Notes: generated by a model not told the origin, from the sequence alone. DNA of 64,000 bases from Winogradskyella wandonensis (GCF_004346845.1 NZ_SMGI01000001.1:310001-374000); one strand, 5' to 3'; positions 16,183-24,839 are shown, numbered from the stretch's first letter. A program made the numbers and translations.

Positions 16183-19100
16183 TTAGGATTCAACCAAAAC
16201 CCATTCGCCTTTTTGTATTAAAGGGATAGCTTGTTTGTACTTCATTTCTTTGGCTTCGCCACTCATCACATGTTTTATGGTTACACGATCGTTGCGGCCA
16301 ATTTTAGGTTGCTCACGTACAATAGTTTCTACCACTTGCTGTTGTCTTGATGCTCCAGCACCAGCAGCTCTACTTTGTGCTGCGCGCTCGTCTAAATTTT
16401 GGATTTCCTCTTTTTGTTCTTGGACTTTTTCTTGACGTCTTGCTTTTGCCTCTTGAATAGTGTTAGCTGTTTCTTGAGGAATTTCGCCTTTAAATAAGAA
16501 TGAAATCACATCCTTATTCACTTGGTCAATCATTGCTTTAAACAATTCAAACGCTTCAAATTTATAAATAAGAAGTGGGTCCTTTTGCTCATGTACCGCA
16601 AGCTGTACCGACTGCTTTAATTCATCCATTTTACGTAGATGGGTTTTCCAAGCATCATCAACAATTGCAAGGGTGATATTCTTTTCAAAATCATTGATTA
16701 ACTGTGTTCCCTTTGTTTCGTAAGCTTTTTCTAAATCTGTTACAACTTGTAATGTCTTCTTACCATCTGTAAATGGTACGACAATTCGTTTAAATTTATC
16801 TCTTTGTGTATTGTAAACATTTTCGATTACAGGATATGCTAAATCAGCAGCACGTTGCATTTTTTCGCGATAGTGAGCAAAAGCTGCTTTATAAACGGTG
16901 CCTGCTATTTTCTGAGCATCCATTTTTTCGAAATCGGCTTCAGAAATTGGAGATGGCATAGAGAAATAACGAATCAACTCAAACTCAAAGTTTTTATAAT
17001 CGTTAGCTTCTTTATTAGTTTCAGTGATGATTTCAGACGTATCAAAAATCATATTTGCTAAATCCACACGTAGACGCTCTCCATGTAAGGCATGACGACG
17101 ACGTTTGTAAACCACTTCACGCTGCGCATTCATCACATCATCATACTCTAAGAGACGTTTACGCACACCAAACTGATTTTCTTCTACTTTTTTCTGCGCA
17201 CGTTCTATAGATTTAGAAATCATGCTATGCTGAATAACTTCGCCTTCTTTTAAGCCCATTTTATCCATCATTTTGGCAATACGCTCACTACCAAAAAGAC
17301 GCATTAAGTTATCTTCTAAAGACACATAAAATTGTGAACTTCCAGGGTCTCCTTGACGACCTGAACGACCACGTAACTGTCTATCTACACGTCTTGAATC
17401 GTGACGTTCTGTACCTATAATGGCTAAACCACCAGCTGCTTTGACCTCGTCTGATAGCTTAATATCTGTACCACGACCTGCCATATTTGTAGCGATTGTT
17501 ACTTGGCCTGGTTTACCAGCTTCTGCAACGATATCTGCTTCTTTCTTATGAAGTTTAGCGTTAAGTACATTATGAGGTATTTTGCGTTGTGCTAAGATTT
17601 TACCTAGCAATTCTGAGATGTCTACCGAAGTTGTACCAATTAAAACTGGTCGGCCTTGTTGCGAAAGCTTTGTTACTTCGTCTACAACTGCGTTATATTT
17701 TTCGCGCTTAGTTTTGTAAACCAAATCTTCTCTATCATCACGAGCTATTGGTTTATTTGTTGGGATTTCTACAACATCTAACTTGTAGATTTCCCAGAAT
17801 TCGCCAGCTTCAGTTACCGCGGTACCTGTCATACCAGATAACTTACGGTACATCCTAAAATAATTCTGAAGCGTTACAGTGGCAAAAGTCTGGGTAGCAT
17901 CTTCAATTTTTACATTCTCTTTAGCCTCAATCGCTTGGTGTAAGCCATCGCTATAACGACGTCCATCCATTATACGTCCTGTTTGCTCATCGACAATCAT
18001 TACTTTATTGTCCATGACGACGTACTGGGTATCTTTTTCGAATAGCGCATAAGCCTTTAAAAGTTGGCTAAGTGTATGGATGCGTTCTGATTTTACCGAG
18101 AAATCACGGAATAGTTCTTCTTTCTCAGCAGCTTCTTCTTCTGTTGATAGCCCTTTATTTTCGATTTTTGCAATTTCAGTACCCATTTCTGGCATTACAA
18201 AAAAGTTAGGGTCATCGTCACCTGAAAGATAATCTACACCTTTGTCTGTTAATTCTACTTGATTGTTTTTTTCGTCAATGACGTAATAGAGTTCTGCGTC
18301 AACTTTTGGCATTTCTCTATTGTTGTCTTGCATGTAAAAGTTTTCTGTTTTTTGAAGGAGTTGCTTGATACCTTCTTCACTTAAAAACTTTATTAATGCT
18401 TTATTTTTTGGAATACCTCTGTAAACTCGGAGTAATTGAAAGCCACCTTCTTTAGTATCACCTTCGCTAATCAATTTTTTAGCTTCTGCTAAAACGCCAA
18501 TAAGGTATTTACGTTGTGTCTCTACAATGCTACTTACTTTTGGTTTTAATTCGTTAAATTCATGCTGGTCACCTTTAGGGATTGGTCCAGAAATAATCAA
18601 AGGTGTACGCGCATCATCAATTAAAACAGAATCCACCTCATCTACAATAGCGTAATGATGTGGGCGTTGCACTAAATCATCTGGAGAGTGCGACATATTA
18701 TCACGTAAGTAGTCAAAGCCAAATTCGTTATTTGTACCGTATGTGATATCGGCATTGTAGGCTTTACGTCTAGCATCGGAATTAGGTCTGTGATGGTCTA
18801 TACAGTCCACACTTAACCCATGAAATTGAAATATTGGCGCCATCCATGCACTATCACGTTTTGCTAGGTAGTCGTTAACTGTAACCAGATGTACACCGCG
18901 ACCTGCTAAAGCATTTAAGTAAACGGGTAAGGTTGCTACCAGTGTTTTACCCTCACCAGTTTGCATTTCGGCAATTTTACCTTGGTGCATTGCAATACCA
19001 CCGATAAGCTGAACATCGTAATGTACCATATCCCAAGTAATTGGTTTGCCTGCGGCGTCCCAAGAGTTTGCCCAATAGGCTTTATCACCTTCTAGTGTTA

Positions 19101-19539
19101 CATAATCATTCTCTCCTGAAATTTCTCTGTCAAAGGCATTTGCAGTAACTTCAATTTCTGTGCTATTTACAAAACGCTTAGCTGTTTCTTTTACAACAGC
19201 AAACGCTTCAGGTAAAATATCGTTTAAAACATCCTCTGTAAGCGAATAAATATCGTCTTTAATACGGTCAATTTCTTGATAGATATCTTCTCGTTCATCG
19301 ATGTCTTCTGTTTGTTCCGCCTTTTCGTTTAGCTCTTGGATACGCGCATTAAGAGGTGCGCGTGCTTCCGCAATTTTAGCTTTAAAAGCTGTAGTTTTAG
19401 CTCTTAGTTCGTCATGCGATAAGGCTTCTAAAGATTTTTCAAACGTTTTTATTTGCTCTACAATTGGCATTATGGACTTAACGTCTTGCTTGGACTTATC
19501 GCCAACAAACACTTTAAGTACAGAATCTAGTATTCCCAT
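16183..19539 (-). CDS. secA: Preprotein translocase subunit SecA
   Basis: ATPase motor of the Sec pathway (1118 aa), at the cytoplasmic face of SecYEG. Walker A MQTGEGKT is near residue 187, Walker B DEVDSVLIDDARTPL near 300. The helicase-like second half has TNMAGRGTD and GRSGRQGDPGSSQFY, followed by the scaffold and wing domains. It is longer than E. coli SecA (901 aa) because of insertions between about 320 and 480 (for example LLRVYRGIPKNKALIKFL), which I recall as normal for Bacteroidota. The C-terminus lacks the Cys-rich zinc/SecB-binding tail and ends in a lysine/glutamate-rich segment (TIKHVMSGEAKEMKYK). A structured leader precedes it. Confidence 0.97.
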   Translation of the reverse strand: MGILDSVLKVFVGDKSKQDVKSIMPIVEQIKTFEKSLEALSHDELRAKTTAFKAKIAEARAPLNARIQELNEKAEQTEDIDEREDIYQEIDRIKDDIYSLTEDVLNDILPEAFAVVKETAKRFVNSTEIEVTANAFDREISGENDYVTLEGDKAYWANSWDAAGKPITWDMVHYDVQLIGGIAMHQGKIAEMQTGEGKTLVATLPVYLNALAGRGVHLVTVNDYLAKRDSAWMAPIFQFHGLSVDCIDHHRPNSDARRKAYNADITYGTNNEFGFDYLRDNMSHSPDDLVQRPHHYAIVDEVDSVLIDDARTPLIISGPIPKGDQHEFNELKPKVSSIVETQRKYLIGVLAEAKKLISEGDTKEGGFQLLRVYRGIPKNKALIKFLSEEGIKQLLQKTENFYMQDNNREMPKVDAELYYVIDEKNNQVELTDKGVDYLSGDDDPNFFVMPEMGTEIAKIENKGLSTEEEAAEKEELFRDFSVKSERIHTLSQLLKAYALFEKDTQYVVMDNKVMIVDEQTGRIMDGRRYSDGLHQAIEAKENVKIEDATQTFATVTLQNYFRMYRKLSGMTGTAVTEAGEFWEIYKLDVVEIPTNKPIARDDREDLVYKTKREKYNAVVDEVTKLSQQGRPVLIGTTSVDISELLGKILAQRKIPHNVLNAKLHKKEADIVAEAGKPGQVTIATNMAGRGTDIKLSDEVKAAGGLAIIGTERHDSRRVDRQLRGRSGRQGDPGSSQFYVSLEDNLMRLFGSERIAKMMDKMGLKEGEVIQHSMISKSIERAQKKVEENQFGVRKRLLEYDDVMNAQREVVYKRRRHALHGERLRVDLANMIFDTSEIITETNKEANDYKNFEFELIRYFSMPSPISEADFEKMDAQKIAGTVYKAAFAHYREKMQRAADLAYPVIENVYNTQRDKFKRIVVPFTDGKKTLQVVTDLEKAYETKGTQLINDFEKNITLAIVDDAWKTHLRKMDELKQSVQLAVHEQKDPLLIYKFEAFELFKAMIDQVNKDVISFLFKGEIPQETANTIQEAKARRQEKVQEQKEEIQNLDERAAQSRAAGAGASRQQQVVETIVREQPKIGRNDRVTIKHVMSGEAKEMKYKQAIPLIQKGEWVLVES

Positions 19540-19546
19540 GTGGTTT

Positions 19547-19593
19547 ATTTTTTGATAATGTTAGACTAAGCCTAACATTTTTTGATATTGTTA
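19547..19593 (-). promoter_or_regulatory. Structured secA leader: hairpin within a direct repeat
   Basis: AATGTTAG (19557-19564) and CTAACATT (19572-19579) form a perfect 8-bp inverted repeat with a 7-nt loop, 17 bp upstream of the secA ATG. The same stretch contains a 17-bp direct repeat (19547-19563 and 19577-19593, ATTTTTTGATA.TGTTA) with one mismatch. It lies in the predicted 5' UTR, so an RNA switch or protein-binding role is possible. Confidence 0.45.
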
Positions 19594-19647
19594 TTAAGAC
19601 TTAGACAGTGCTTAATCTTACATATAGTTATCTGTCTAAAAGGGCTT

Positions 19648-19655
19648 CAAATATA
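19648..19655 (-). promoter_or_regulatory. -7 promoter element for secA
   Basis: Read on the minus strand this is TATATTTG, a perfect TAnnTTTG, about 109 bp upstream of the secA ATG. The -33 position carries only a TTTA, so the match is partial. It would give a leader of about 100 nt. Confidence 0.45.
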
Positions 19656-19690
19656 CACTTTGTATTGTGTAAATAGAACCCTTTATAAAC

Positions 19691-19731
19691 AAAAAAAGTC
19701 TCATTGTCGTAATAACGAAAGAGACTTTTTT
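19691..19731 (-). terminator. Rho-independent terminator after the DUF2795 gene
   Basis: AAAAAAGTCTC and GAGACTTTTTT form an 11-bp stem around an 18-nt loop, ending in a T-run on either strand. It lies 18 bp beyond the stop of the 73-aa gene and separates it from the secA promoter. Confidence 0.8.
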
Positions 19732-19748
19732 CTAATTGTTTTTATTTT

Positions 19749-19970
19749 TTAATACTCATCCTCATTCCAGAGGTAATCTTCGTCAGTTGGATAGTCTGGC
19801 CAAATTTCTTCTATAGAATCGTAAGAATCACCTTCGTCTTCTATTGCTTGTAAATTTTCTACAACTTCTAAAGGTGCTCCAGTTCTAATCGCATAATCGA
19901 TTAACTCATCTTTAGTTGCTGGCCAAGGCGCATCGCTTAAATAAGATGCTAATTCTAATGTCCAATACAT
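19749..19970 (-). CDS. DUF2795 domain-containing small protein (73 aa)
   Basis: Very acidic soluble protein. It matches the DUF2795 pattern: ELASYLSDAPWPATKDELIDYA, then ENLQAIEDEGDSYDSIEEIWPDYPTDEDY. The N-terminal part reads as helical, with a central AP.EVVENL segment. Function is unknown; such genes are widespread and well conserved in Flavobacteriia. It is monocistronic, with its own terminator and a putative minus-strand -7 box (TATTTTTG, 19995-20002). Confidence 0.85.
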   Translation of the reverse strand: MYWTLELASYLSDAPWPATKDELIDYAIRTGAPLEVVENLQAIEDEGDSYDSIEEIWPDYPTDEDYLWNEDEY

Positions 19971-20171
19971 TTACTTTGGTGTTTAATTTTTTTGCAAAAA
20001 TAATTTTTTAGTTCAAAAAGTCAAGAAAAAATTAAATTATTTAGTTTTTAGCTAAACTATATTAATTCACCGGTCTCTAATTAGTCATTTATAAGTATTT
20101 ACTTTAAGGCAAGTGTATTTACTAATAAATGAGAAGTCATCAATAAAAAGAACGTATAATCTCAAAACTTG

Positions 20172-20200
20172 TAGAATGGTATTTTGCGTTGCCCATTCTA
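20172..20200 (-). terminator. Possible weak terminator after the PduO-type gene
   Basis: TAGAATGG (20172-20179) and CCATTCTA (20193-20200) form a perfect 8-bp stem with a 13-nt loop, 12 bp beyond the stop. The following minus-strand T-tract is poor (AAGTTTTG). Confidence 0.35.
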
Positions 20201-20212
20201 ACCCTGAAGTTA

Positions 20213-20788
20213 TTATGATTCCTTTTTTGGAATCCATTTAATCTCTTCAGCTTGTAACTCTTGAGACAACTTCCGTGCCAATACAAAAAGGTAGTCAGAT
20301 AGTCTGTTAATATACATCAGTGTTTCGGGTTGAAACGGTTCTATATCATTTAGATGACTTGCCAAACGTTCTGCTCTTCGGCACACCGTACGGGCAATGT
20401 GACAGAATGACACGGTTTGATGTCCTCCTGGCAAAACAAAATGCGTCATTGGCGGAAGTTCGGCATTCATGCTATCCATACTATCTTCTAAACGCTTTAT
20501 ATCTGCTTCAGATATTTTAGGAATATTTAGGCGGTCTTTACCGTTTTTAAGCGTGGCTTTTTCTGGGTCAGTTGCCAAAATAGCTCCGACTGTAAATAAC
20601 CGGTCTTGAATTTCCATCAACACATTTTTATGTAATTGGTTAATGGCTTGGTCCCTGATTAAACCTATATGCGAATTTAGCTCGTCAATGGTACCGTAAC
20701 TTTCAATACGAATATGGTGTTTAGGCACTCGAGTTCCACCGAAAAGGGCAGTAGTGCCTTTATCTCCTGTTTTTGTGTAGATTTTCAT
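20213..20788 (-). CDS. Cob(I)yrinic acid a,c-diamide adenosyltransferase, PduO type
   Basis: 191-aa trimeric adenosyltransferase that transfers the adenosyl group from ATP to cob(I)alamin. The N-terminal ATP-binding motif TKTGDKGTTALFGGTRVPK is at residues 4-22, followed by SYGTIDELNSHIG. The cobalamin/ATP helix contains HIARTVCRRAERL (about residues 131-143) and the C-terminus YINRLSDYLFVLAR. It supplies coenzyme B12 to methylmalonyl-CoA mutase and thus pairs functionally with MeaB at 8495-9571. No cobalamin riboswitch is visible upstream; only 66 bp separate it from the ABC gene. Confidence 0.95.
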   Translation of the reverse strand: MKIYTKTGDKGTTALFGGTRVPKHHIRIESYGTIDELNSHIGLIRDQAINQLHKNVLMEIQDRLFTVGAILATDPEKATLKNGKDRLNIPKISEADIKRLEDSMDSMNAELPPMTHFVLPGGHQTVSFCHIARTVCRRAERLASHLNDIEPFQPETLMYINRLSDYLFVLARKLSQELQAEEIKWIPKKES

Positions 20789-20854
20789 AAGTCAAATTTA
20801 AGCAATTTGACTTGAAGGATTTTTAGCTAATTCTGAAGTTATTATTATTTTAAC

Positions 20855-21541
20855 TTAATTCATCTTATCACTTTCGATAATACCATCACGTAAACGGATA
20901 ACACGCTTTGCATGTGCTGCAATATCTTCCTCGTGAGTTACCATAATTACCGTATTGCCTTTGGCATGAATTTCATCAAAGAGCGCCATGATTTCGGTAC
21001 CTGTTTTAGAGTCGAGGTTTCCTGTAGGCTCATCTGCCAAAATAATAGAAGGTTTGTTCACCAATGCACGTCCGACTGCAACACGTTGTCTTTGTCCACC
21101 AGATAATTGATTGGGTTTGTGGTCCATTCGGTCTGCCAAACCAACATCATGTAATACTTCTGTAGCGCGTTCTTCTCTAGCTTTTTTAGATTGCCCTGCA
21201 TACACCATAGGAAGCGCCACATTATCCAATGCTGTTGTTCTTGGTAATAGATTAAAGGTTTGAAACACAAAGCCTATTTCCGTATTTCGGATTTCGGCAA
21301 GCTCGTCATCCGACATCTGACTTACATCCTTACCATTAAGGAGATAGGTTCCAGCAGTTGGTGTATCGAGGCATCCCAGCAAATTCATCAATGTCGATTT
21401 CCCAGAGCCAGACGGTCCCATAATGGCGACATATTCACCGCGTTTTATATCTAAGTCAATACCCTTTAGTACATGGACCGTTTCTTGGCCTAGTTTAAAA
21501 TCTCTAATGATATTTCTGATTTCAATGACGTTGTCACTCAT
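20855..21541 (-). CDS. ABC transporter ATP-binding protein, MacB/LolD type
   Basis: 228-aa nucleotide-binding subunit. Walker [10 protein letters not shown] at about residues 41-49, Q-loop [10 protein letters not shown], signature [15 protein letters not shown], Walker [12 protein letters not shown], switch His in VTHEED. The [17 protein letters not shown] region places it among the MacB/LolD/FtsE-like ATPases that drive mechanotransmission-type permeases. No permease is adjacent, so its partner is encoded elsewhere. It may serve lipoprotein transport or efflux, which sequence alone does not settle. Confidence 0.9.
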   Translation of the reverse strand: MSDNVIEIRNIIRDFKLGQETVHVLKGIDLDIKRGEYVAIMGPSGSGKSTLMNLLGCLDTPTAGTYLLNGKDVSQMSDDELAEIRNTEIGFVFQTFNLLPRTTALDNVALPMVYAGQSKKAREERATEVLHDVGLADRMDHKPNQLSGGQRQRVAVGRALVNKPSIILADEPTGNLDSKTGTEIMALFDEIHAKGNTVIMVTHEEDIAAHAKRVIRLRDGIIESDKMN

Positions 21542-21559
21542 AATTTGGTTGTAATGTTA

Positions 21560-21629
21560 GTCACTTTGAGCGCAGTTTAAAGGTTTTTGAAATTAGTTTT
21601 CAATAGGTTTCGACTGCGCTCAACCTGAC
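21560..21629. repeat. Palindromic REP-like element
   Basis: GTCACTTTGAGCGCAG (21560-21575) and CTGCGCTCAACCTGAC (21614-21629) are inverted copies matching at 14 of 16 positions. A smaller inner stem (TTGAAA/TTTCAA) lies between. The arm is the dispersed GCTCA element found singly elsewhere in the window. Confidence 0.6.
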
Positions 21630-21730
21630 ATTATTTTTTCGCTTTACAAATTAGAAAATACAAATGCTTATCGCAAGATAAAAGTTTATAATAGCTATTA
21701 TCTGAATATGACGTTAAAATTATAGACTTG

Positions 21731-22501
21731 TTACAGTCGTATTGTAAAATGTTGTTTTGGCTGTTCTTTTCTGAAAAACACAAATCCAAAGTTAAATGTG
21801 TCGATACTTACCGTCACTTGTTTGTCCGTAGTGATTTCTCGCCATGCTTCAGTCATGCCTTTAGACCAATAGATATCATCAAAAATAAATACAGAATTGT
21901 TATGTGCTTTGGAAATCAATAGATTGAAGTAGTCTAAGGTAGCCGCTCTGTTATGATGTCCATCGAAAAAGATACAATCAAAAGTGTCTTCTTTTAGTTG
22001 AGAGATAGCTGTTTTAAAGTCTGAATTGATAGTTGTAATGTTTGAAAGGTTTAAGGCCTCAAATTGTTGTCTTGAAAATTCAAAAGTTTCTGGACAGCCT
22101 TCAATTGTTGTAATGTTATTATTTGAATGACCTAAAGCTAAGGCTTGTGTTCCGACACCTAATGATGTACCTAATTCTAAAGTGTTTTTGAATTTGAAAT
22201 AGTTTGAAATTCTGAAAAGTAATTTTGAATCTTTTAATGGACTACTTGAATTCTTCACCATTTTAGACACCGAACGTTTTTTTGAATTTAAAATTTTAGA
22301 ACCTGCGCCAAAATCTGTGATATTTAATATTTCTTTAGATTGAAGCAATTGATTTCTGTAGGTTTTTAAATTTGTATAAGCTTTGTAATTTGTTTTGTTA
22401 TATAAGCATTTGGTAACAAAATCATAAACAAATGGCGAGTGTACTCCGTGTTGGTTAGTGGAGTTTAAAAGGAATTTTATATATGATAAAAGCTGATGCA
22501 T
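21731..22501 (-). CDS. Class I SAM-dependent O-methyltransferase-like protein
   Basis: 256 aa. The SAM-binding core starts near residue 112 with LELGTSLGVGTQALALG (motif I), followed by ITTIEGCPETFEFS (acidic ribose-binding Glu) and DCIFFDGHHNRAATLDYFN, then FIFDDIYWSKGMTEAW. This resembles the metal-dependent catechol/caffeoyl-CoA O-methyltransferase fold. The N-terminal 100 residues are helical and specific to the group. No signal peptide. The substrate is unknown and the neighbours give no clue. Confidence 0.82.
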   Translation of the reverse strand: MHQLLSYIKFLLNSTNQHGVHSPFVYDFVTKCLYNKTNYKAYTNLKTYRNQLLQSKEILNITDFGAGSKILNSKKRSVSKMVKNSSSPLKDSKLLFRISNYFKFKNTLELGTSLGVGTQALALGHSNNNITTIEGCPETFEFSRQQFEALNLSNITTINSDFKTAISQLKEDTFDCIFFDGHHNRAATLDYFNLLISKAHNNSVFIFDDIYWSKGMTEAWREITTDKQVTVSIDTFNFGFVFFRKEQPKQHFTIRL

Positions 22502-22540
22502 TCTATTTTTAATATGCTCATTTTGCCTTGATGCAAAACC

Positions 22541-22560
22541 CTTCGACTGCGCTCAGGATA
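22541..22560. repeat. Solo dispersed TTCGACTGCGCTCAG element
   Basis: CTTCGACTGCGCTCAGG is a further copy of the element seen at 21608-21630 and in block A. The surrounding gap (22502-22757) holds no ORF; it also has a short palindrome TTTCGAC.TTT.GTCGAAA at 22688-22706. Confidence 0.6.
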
Positions 22561-22757
22561 AACCTAGCCAAAAAATCACAATCAAAATGAGGAAATTGCT
22601 ATCGCACCATTCGCTTTCAGAACTTCGTGCTTGAGGTTTCATCTCGCATCTTTGTTCTTTCACTCTTTATTTCTGCATTTTGATATTTTTCGACTTTGTC
22701 GAAATTTGGGACATTGATTTTTAATTATTTTTTTACTCGATTTTTTTTACAACTTAT

Positions 22758-22798
22758 CTTCCTGCTTCCTGCTTCCTGCTTCCTGCTTCCTGCTTCCT
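22758..22798. repeat. Heptanucleotide tandem repeat (CTTCCTG)6 at the uup stop codon
   Basis: Five perfect CTTCCTG units plus a sixth with one mismatch. The last unit overlaps the stop codon of the ABC-F gene on the minus strand (stop TAG, then GAAGCAG repeats). Confidence 0.9.
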
Positions 22799-24659
22799 AA
22801 TTTTCAAATTTCTCCGCTAATTCAAACCAGCGCAATTCTTTTTCTTCAATGTTATCGATTATTTTTTGAAGTTCTTCCGAGAGATTGGTAATGTCTTCTT
22901 GGGATAAATCTGGATTGAGAAACTTTGCTTCTAGCGCTTTTTTATCTAACTCCAAAGCACGAATTTTAGATTCTAAGTTTTTATATTCTTTCTGTTCGTT
23001 GTAAGAGAGTTTGTTGGCTTCATTCTGTTTTATGGTTTCGGCGTTCTCCGTCTTTTCTACTTTTGTTTCTTGCTTAGGTTGACTATTTTCGTAAGCTCTA
23101 AAATCTGTGTAGTTACCAGGAAAATCTTCTACAATCCCTTCACCTTTAAATACAAACAAATGGTCAACAATTTTATCCATAAAGTACCGGTCGTGAGACA
23201 CCACGAGCAAACATCCTGGGAAATCTAGTAAGAAACTTTCTAAGACATTCAGTGTTACAATATCCAAATCGTTTGTAGGTTCGTCCAGAATTAAAACGTT
23301 AGGGTTTTGTATTAAGACTGTACAGAGGTATAAGCGCTTTTGCTCACCACCACTTAATTTTTCGACAAAATCGTATTGTTTTTTGCGGTCAAATAAAAAA
23401 CGTTCTAGTAATTGCTGAGCACTTATTTGTCGGCCTTTTGCAAGCGGAATATAATCGCCATAATCCCTAACAACATCAATAACTTTTTGGTTGGGTTTTG
23501 CTTTAATGCCTCCTTGTGTGTAATAGCCAAACTTCACCGTTTCTCCAACAACAATTTTACCTGCGTCTGGAGGAATAGCTCCTGTAAGCATGTTGAGAAA
23601 GGTAGACTTGCCAGTTCCGTTTTTTCCAATGATGCCTATGCGCTCTCCTTTTTTAAAAGTGTATTCAAAACCATCAAGAATTATTTTGTCCTTAAACGCT
23701 TTAGATACCTTATGAAACTCTATGATTTTACTTCCTAAGCGCTCCATGTTAATTTCTAACTGAATTACATGGTCTTTGCGGCGCTGATGGGCTTTCTTTT
23801 TTATCTCAAAGAAATCATCTATTCGACTCTTGGATTTTGTGGTGCGGGCTTTTGGCTGGCGGTGCATCCAGTCGAGTTCTTTTTTAAAGAGTTGTTTGGC
23901 TTTACCAACCTCGGTCTGTTCATTAGCAATCCGTTCTTCTTTTTTTTCTAGATAATACGAATAATTGCCTTTATACGTGTAAAGATTGCCATTATCGAGT
24001 TCTATAATTTCATTACACACACGTTCTAAGAAATAACGGTCGTGCGTTACCATAAATAGTGTTTGCTGTGTTTTAGCAAAATAATCTTCAAGCCACTCAA
24101 TCATTTCTAAATCGAGATGGTTAGTTGGCTCGTCTAAGATTAATATATCTGGATTGCTAATCAATGCTTGTGCTAAGGCCAAACGTTTTTTTTGTCCTCC
24201 AGAGAGTGTACTAATTTTAGCATCGAGATTGTCTAGTTTTAACTGTGACAGTATTTGCTGATATTGTGTTTCGAACTCCCAAGCATTGTGTCGGTCCATA
24301 GCTTCGAAGGCCTGTTGATAGGCTTCGGTATCTTCAGGATGTTTTAGTGCCTTTTCGTAGGTTTCAATGATTTTTAAAATGGGTAAGTCACTCGCAAAAA
24401 TGGTTTCTTCAATGGTGAGGTTTGGGTCTAAGTTTGGTTCTTGGTCTAGAAAAGCTAACCTTAAACCTTTACGTACAACAACTTGACCCGTATCAGGCGT
24501 ATCATTTCCCGAAAGGATATTAAGTATCGATGTTTTTCCGCTTCCATTTTTAGCTACAAATGCAATTTTTTGGTCTTTGTGAATGCTAAATGAGATGTCG
24601 CTAAATAATTGGAGTTCTCCGTAGGACTTAGATATATTTTCAACGTTGAGGTAATTCAA
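22797..24659 (-). CDS. ABC-F family ATPase, Uup-like
   Basis: 620-aa soluble protein with two ABC ATPase domains and no membrane part. Domain 1: Walker A AKNGSGKTS (about 37-45), signature LSGGQKKRLALAQAL, Walker B ILILDEPTNHLD. A linker rich in basic residues (MHRQPKARTTKSKSRIDDFF) follows. Domain 2: Walker A GKNGTGKST, signature LSGGEQKRLYLC, Walker B LILDEPTNDLD. A C-terminal coiled coil (about 545-615, from LSYNEQKEYKNLESKI) marks the Uup subgroup, which binds ribosomes or branched DNA. Related ABC-F proteins relieve stalled ribosomes. The stop codon abuts a heptamer repeat. Confidence 0.93.
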   Translation of the reverse strand: MNYLNVENISKSYGELQLFSDISFSIHKDQKIAFVAKNGSGKTSILNILSGNDTPDTGQVVVRKGLRLAFLDQEPNLDPNLTIEETIFASDLPILKIIETYEKALKHPEDTEAYQQAFEAMDRHNAWEFETQYQQILSQLKLDNLDAKISTLSGGQKKRLALAQALISNPDILILDEPTNHLDLEMIEWLEDYFAKTQQTLFMVTHDRYFLERVCNEIIELDNGNLYTYKGNYSYYLEKKEERIANEQTEVGKAKQLFKKELDWMHRQPKARTTKSKSRIDDFFEIKKKAHQRRKDHVIQLEINMERLGSKIIEFHKVSKAFKDKIILDGFEYTFKKGERIGIIGKNGTGKSTFLNMLTGAIPPDAGKIVVGETVKFGYYTQGGIKAKPNQKVIDVVRDYGDYIPLAKGRQISAQQLLERFLFDRKKQYDFVEKLSGGEQKRLYLCTVLIQNPNVLILDEPTNDLDIVTLNVLESFLLDFPGCLLVVSHDRYFMDKIVDHLFVFKGEGIVEDFPGNYTDFRAYENSQPKQETKVEKTENAETIKQNEANKLSYNEQKEYKNLESKIRALELDKKALEAKFLNPDLSQEDITNLSEELQKIIDNIEEKELRWFELAEKFEN

Positions 24660-24694
24660 TCTTAACTAATTTTATGCAAAGATGAGGAAAGGCA

Positions 24695-24743
24695 TTTCAA
24701 GTTCCAAGTTTTAAGTTTCAGTATTAAGTATTCAGAATTGAGT
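24695..24743. repeat. Degenerate heptamer array (TTTCAAG/ATTCAGT type)
   Basis: Seven consecutive 7-bp units in register: TTTCAAG, TTCCAAG, TTTTAAG, TTTCAGT, ATTAAGT, ATTCAGA, ATTGAGT. The array starts 36 bp upstream of the uup start and opens repeat block A. Confidence 0.6.
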
Positions 24744-24766
24744 TTTTAGTGTCGTTTAGAGGTTTT

Positions 24767-24829
24767 GACTGCACTTCGACTGCACTTCGACTGCGCTCAG
24801 TGTGACACGCTCAGTGTGATACGCTCAAC
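24767..24829. repeat. Tandem expansion of the GACTGC/GCTCAGTGTGA element
   Basis: GACTGCACTTC is repeated, then CGACTGCGCTCAGTGTGAC, then two more partial units (ACGCTCAGTGTGA, TACGCTCAACC). It is a local amplification of the dispersed element. Confidence 0.75.
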
Positions 24830-24839
24830 CTTATATCGG

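Noticed and set aside
20789..20854. Cobalamin riboswitch before the adenosyltransferase gene
   Set aside because: The gap is only 66 bp and shows no B12-box-like sequence.
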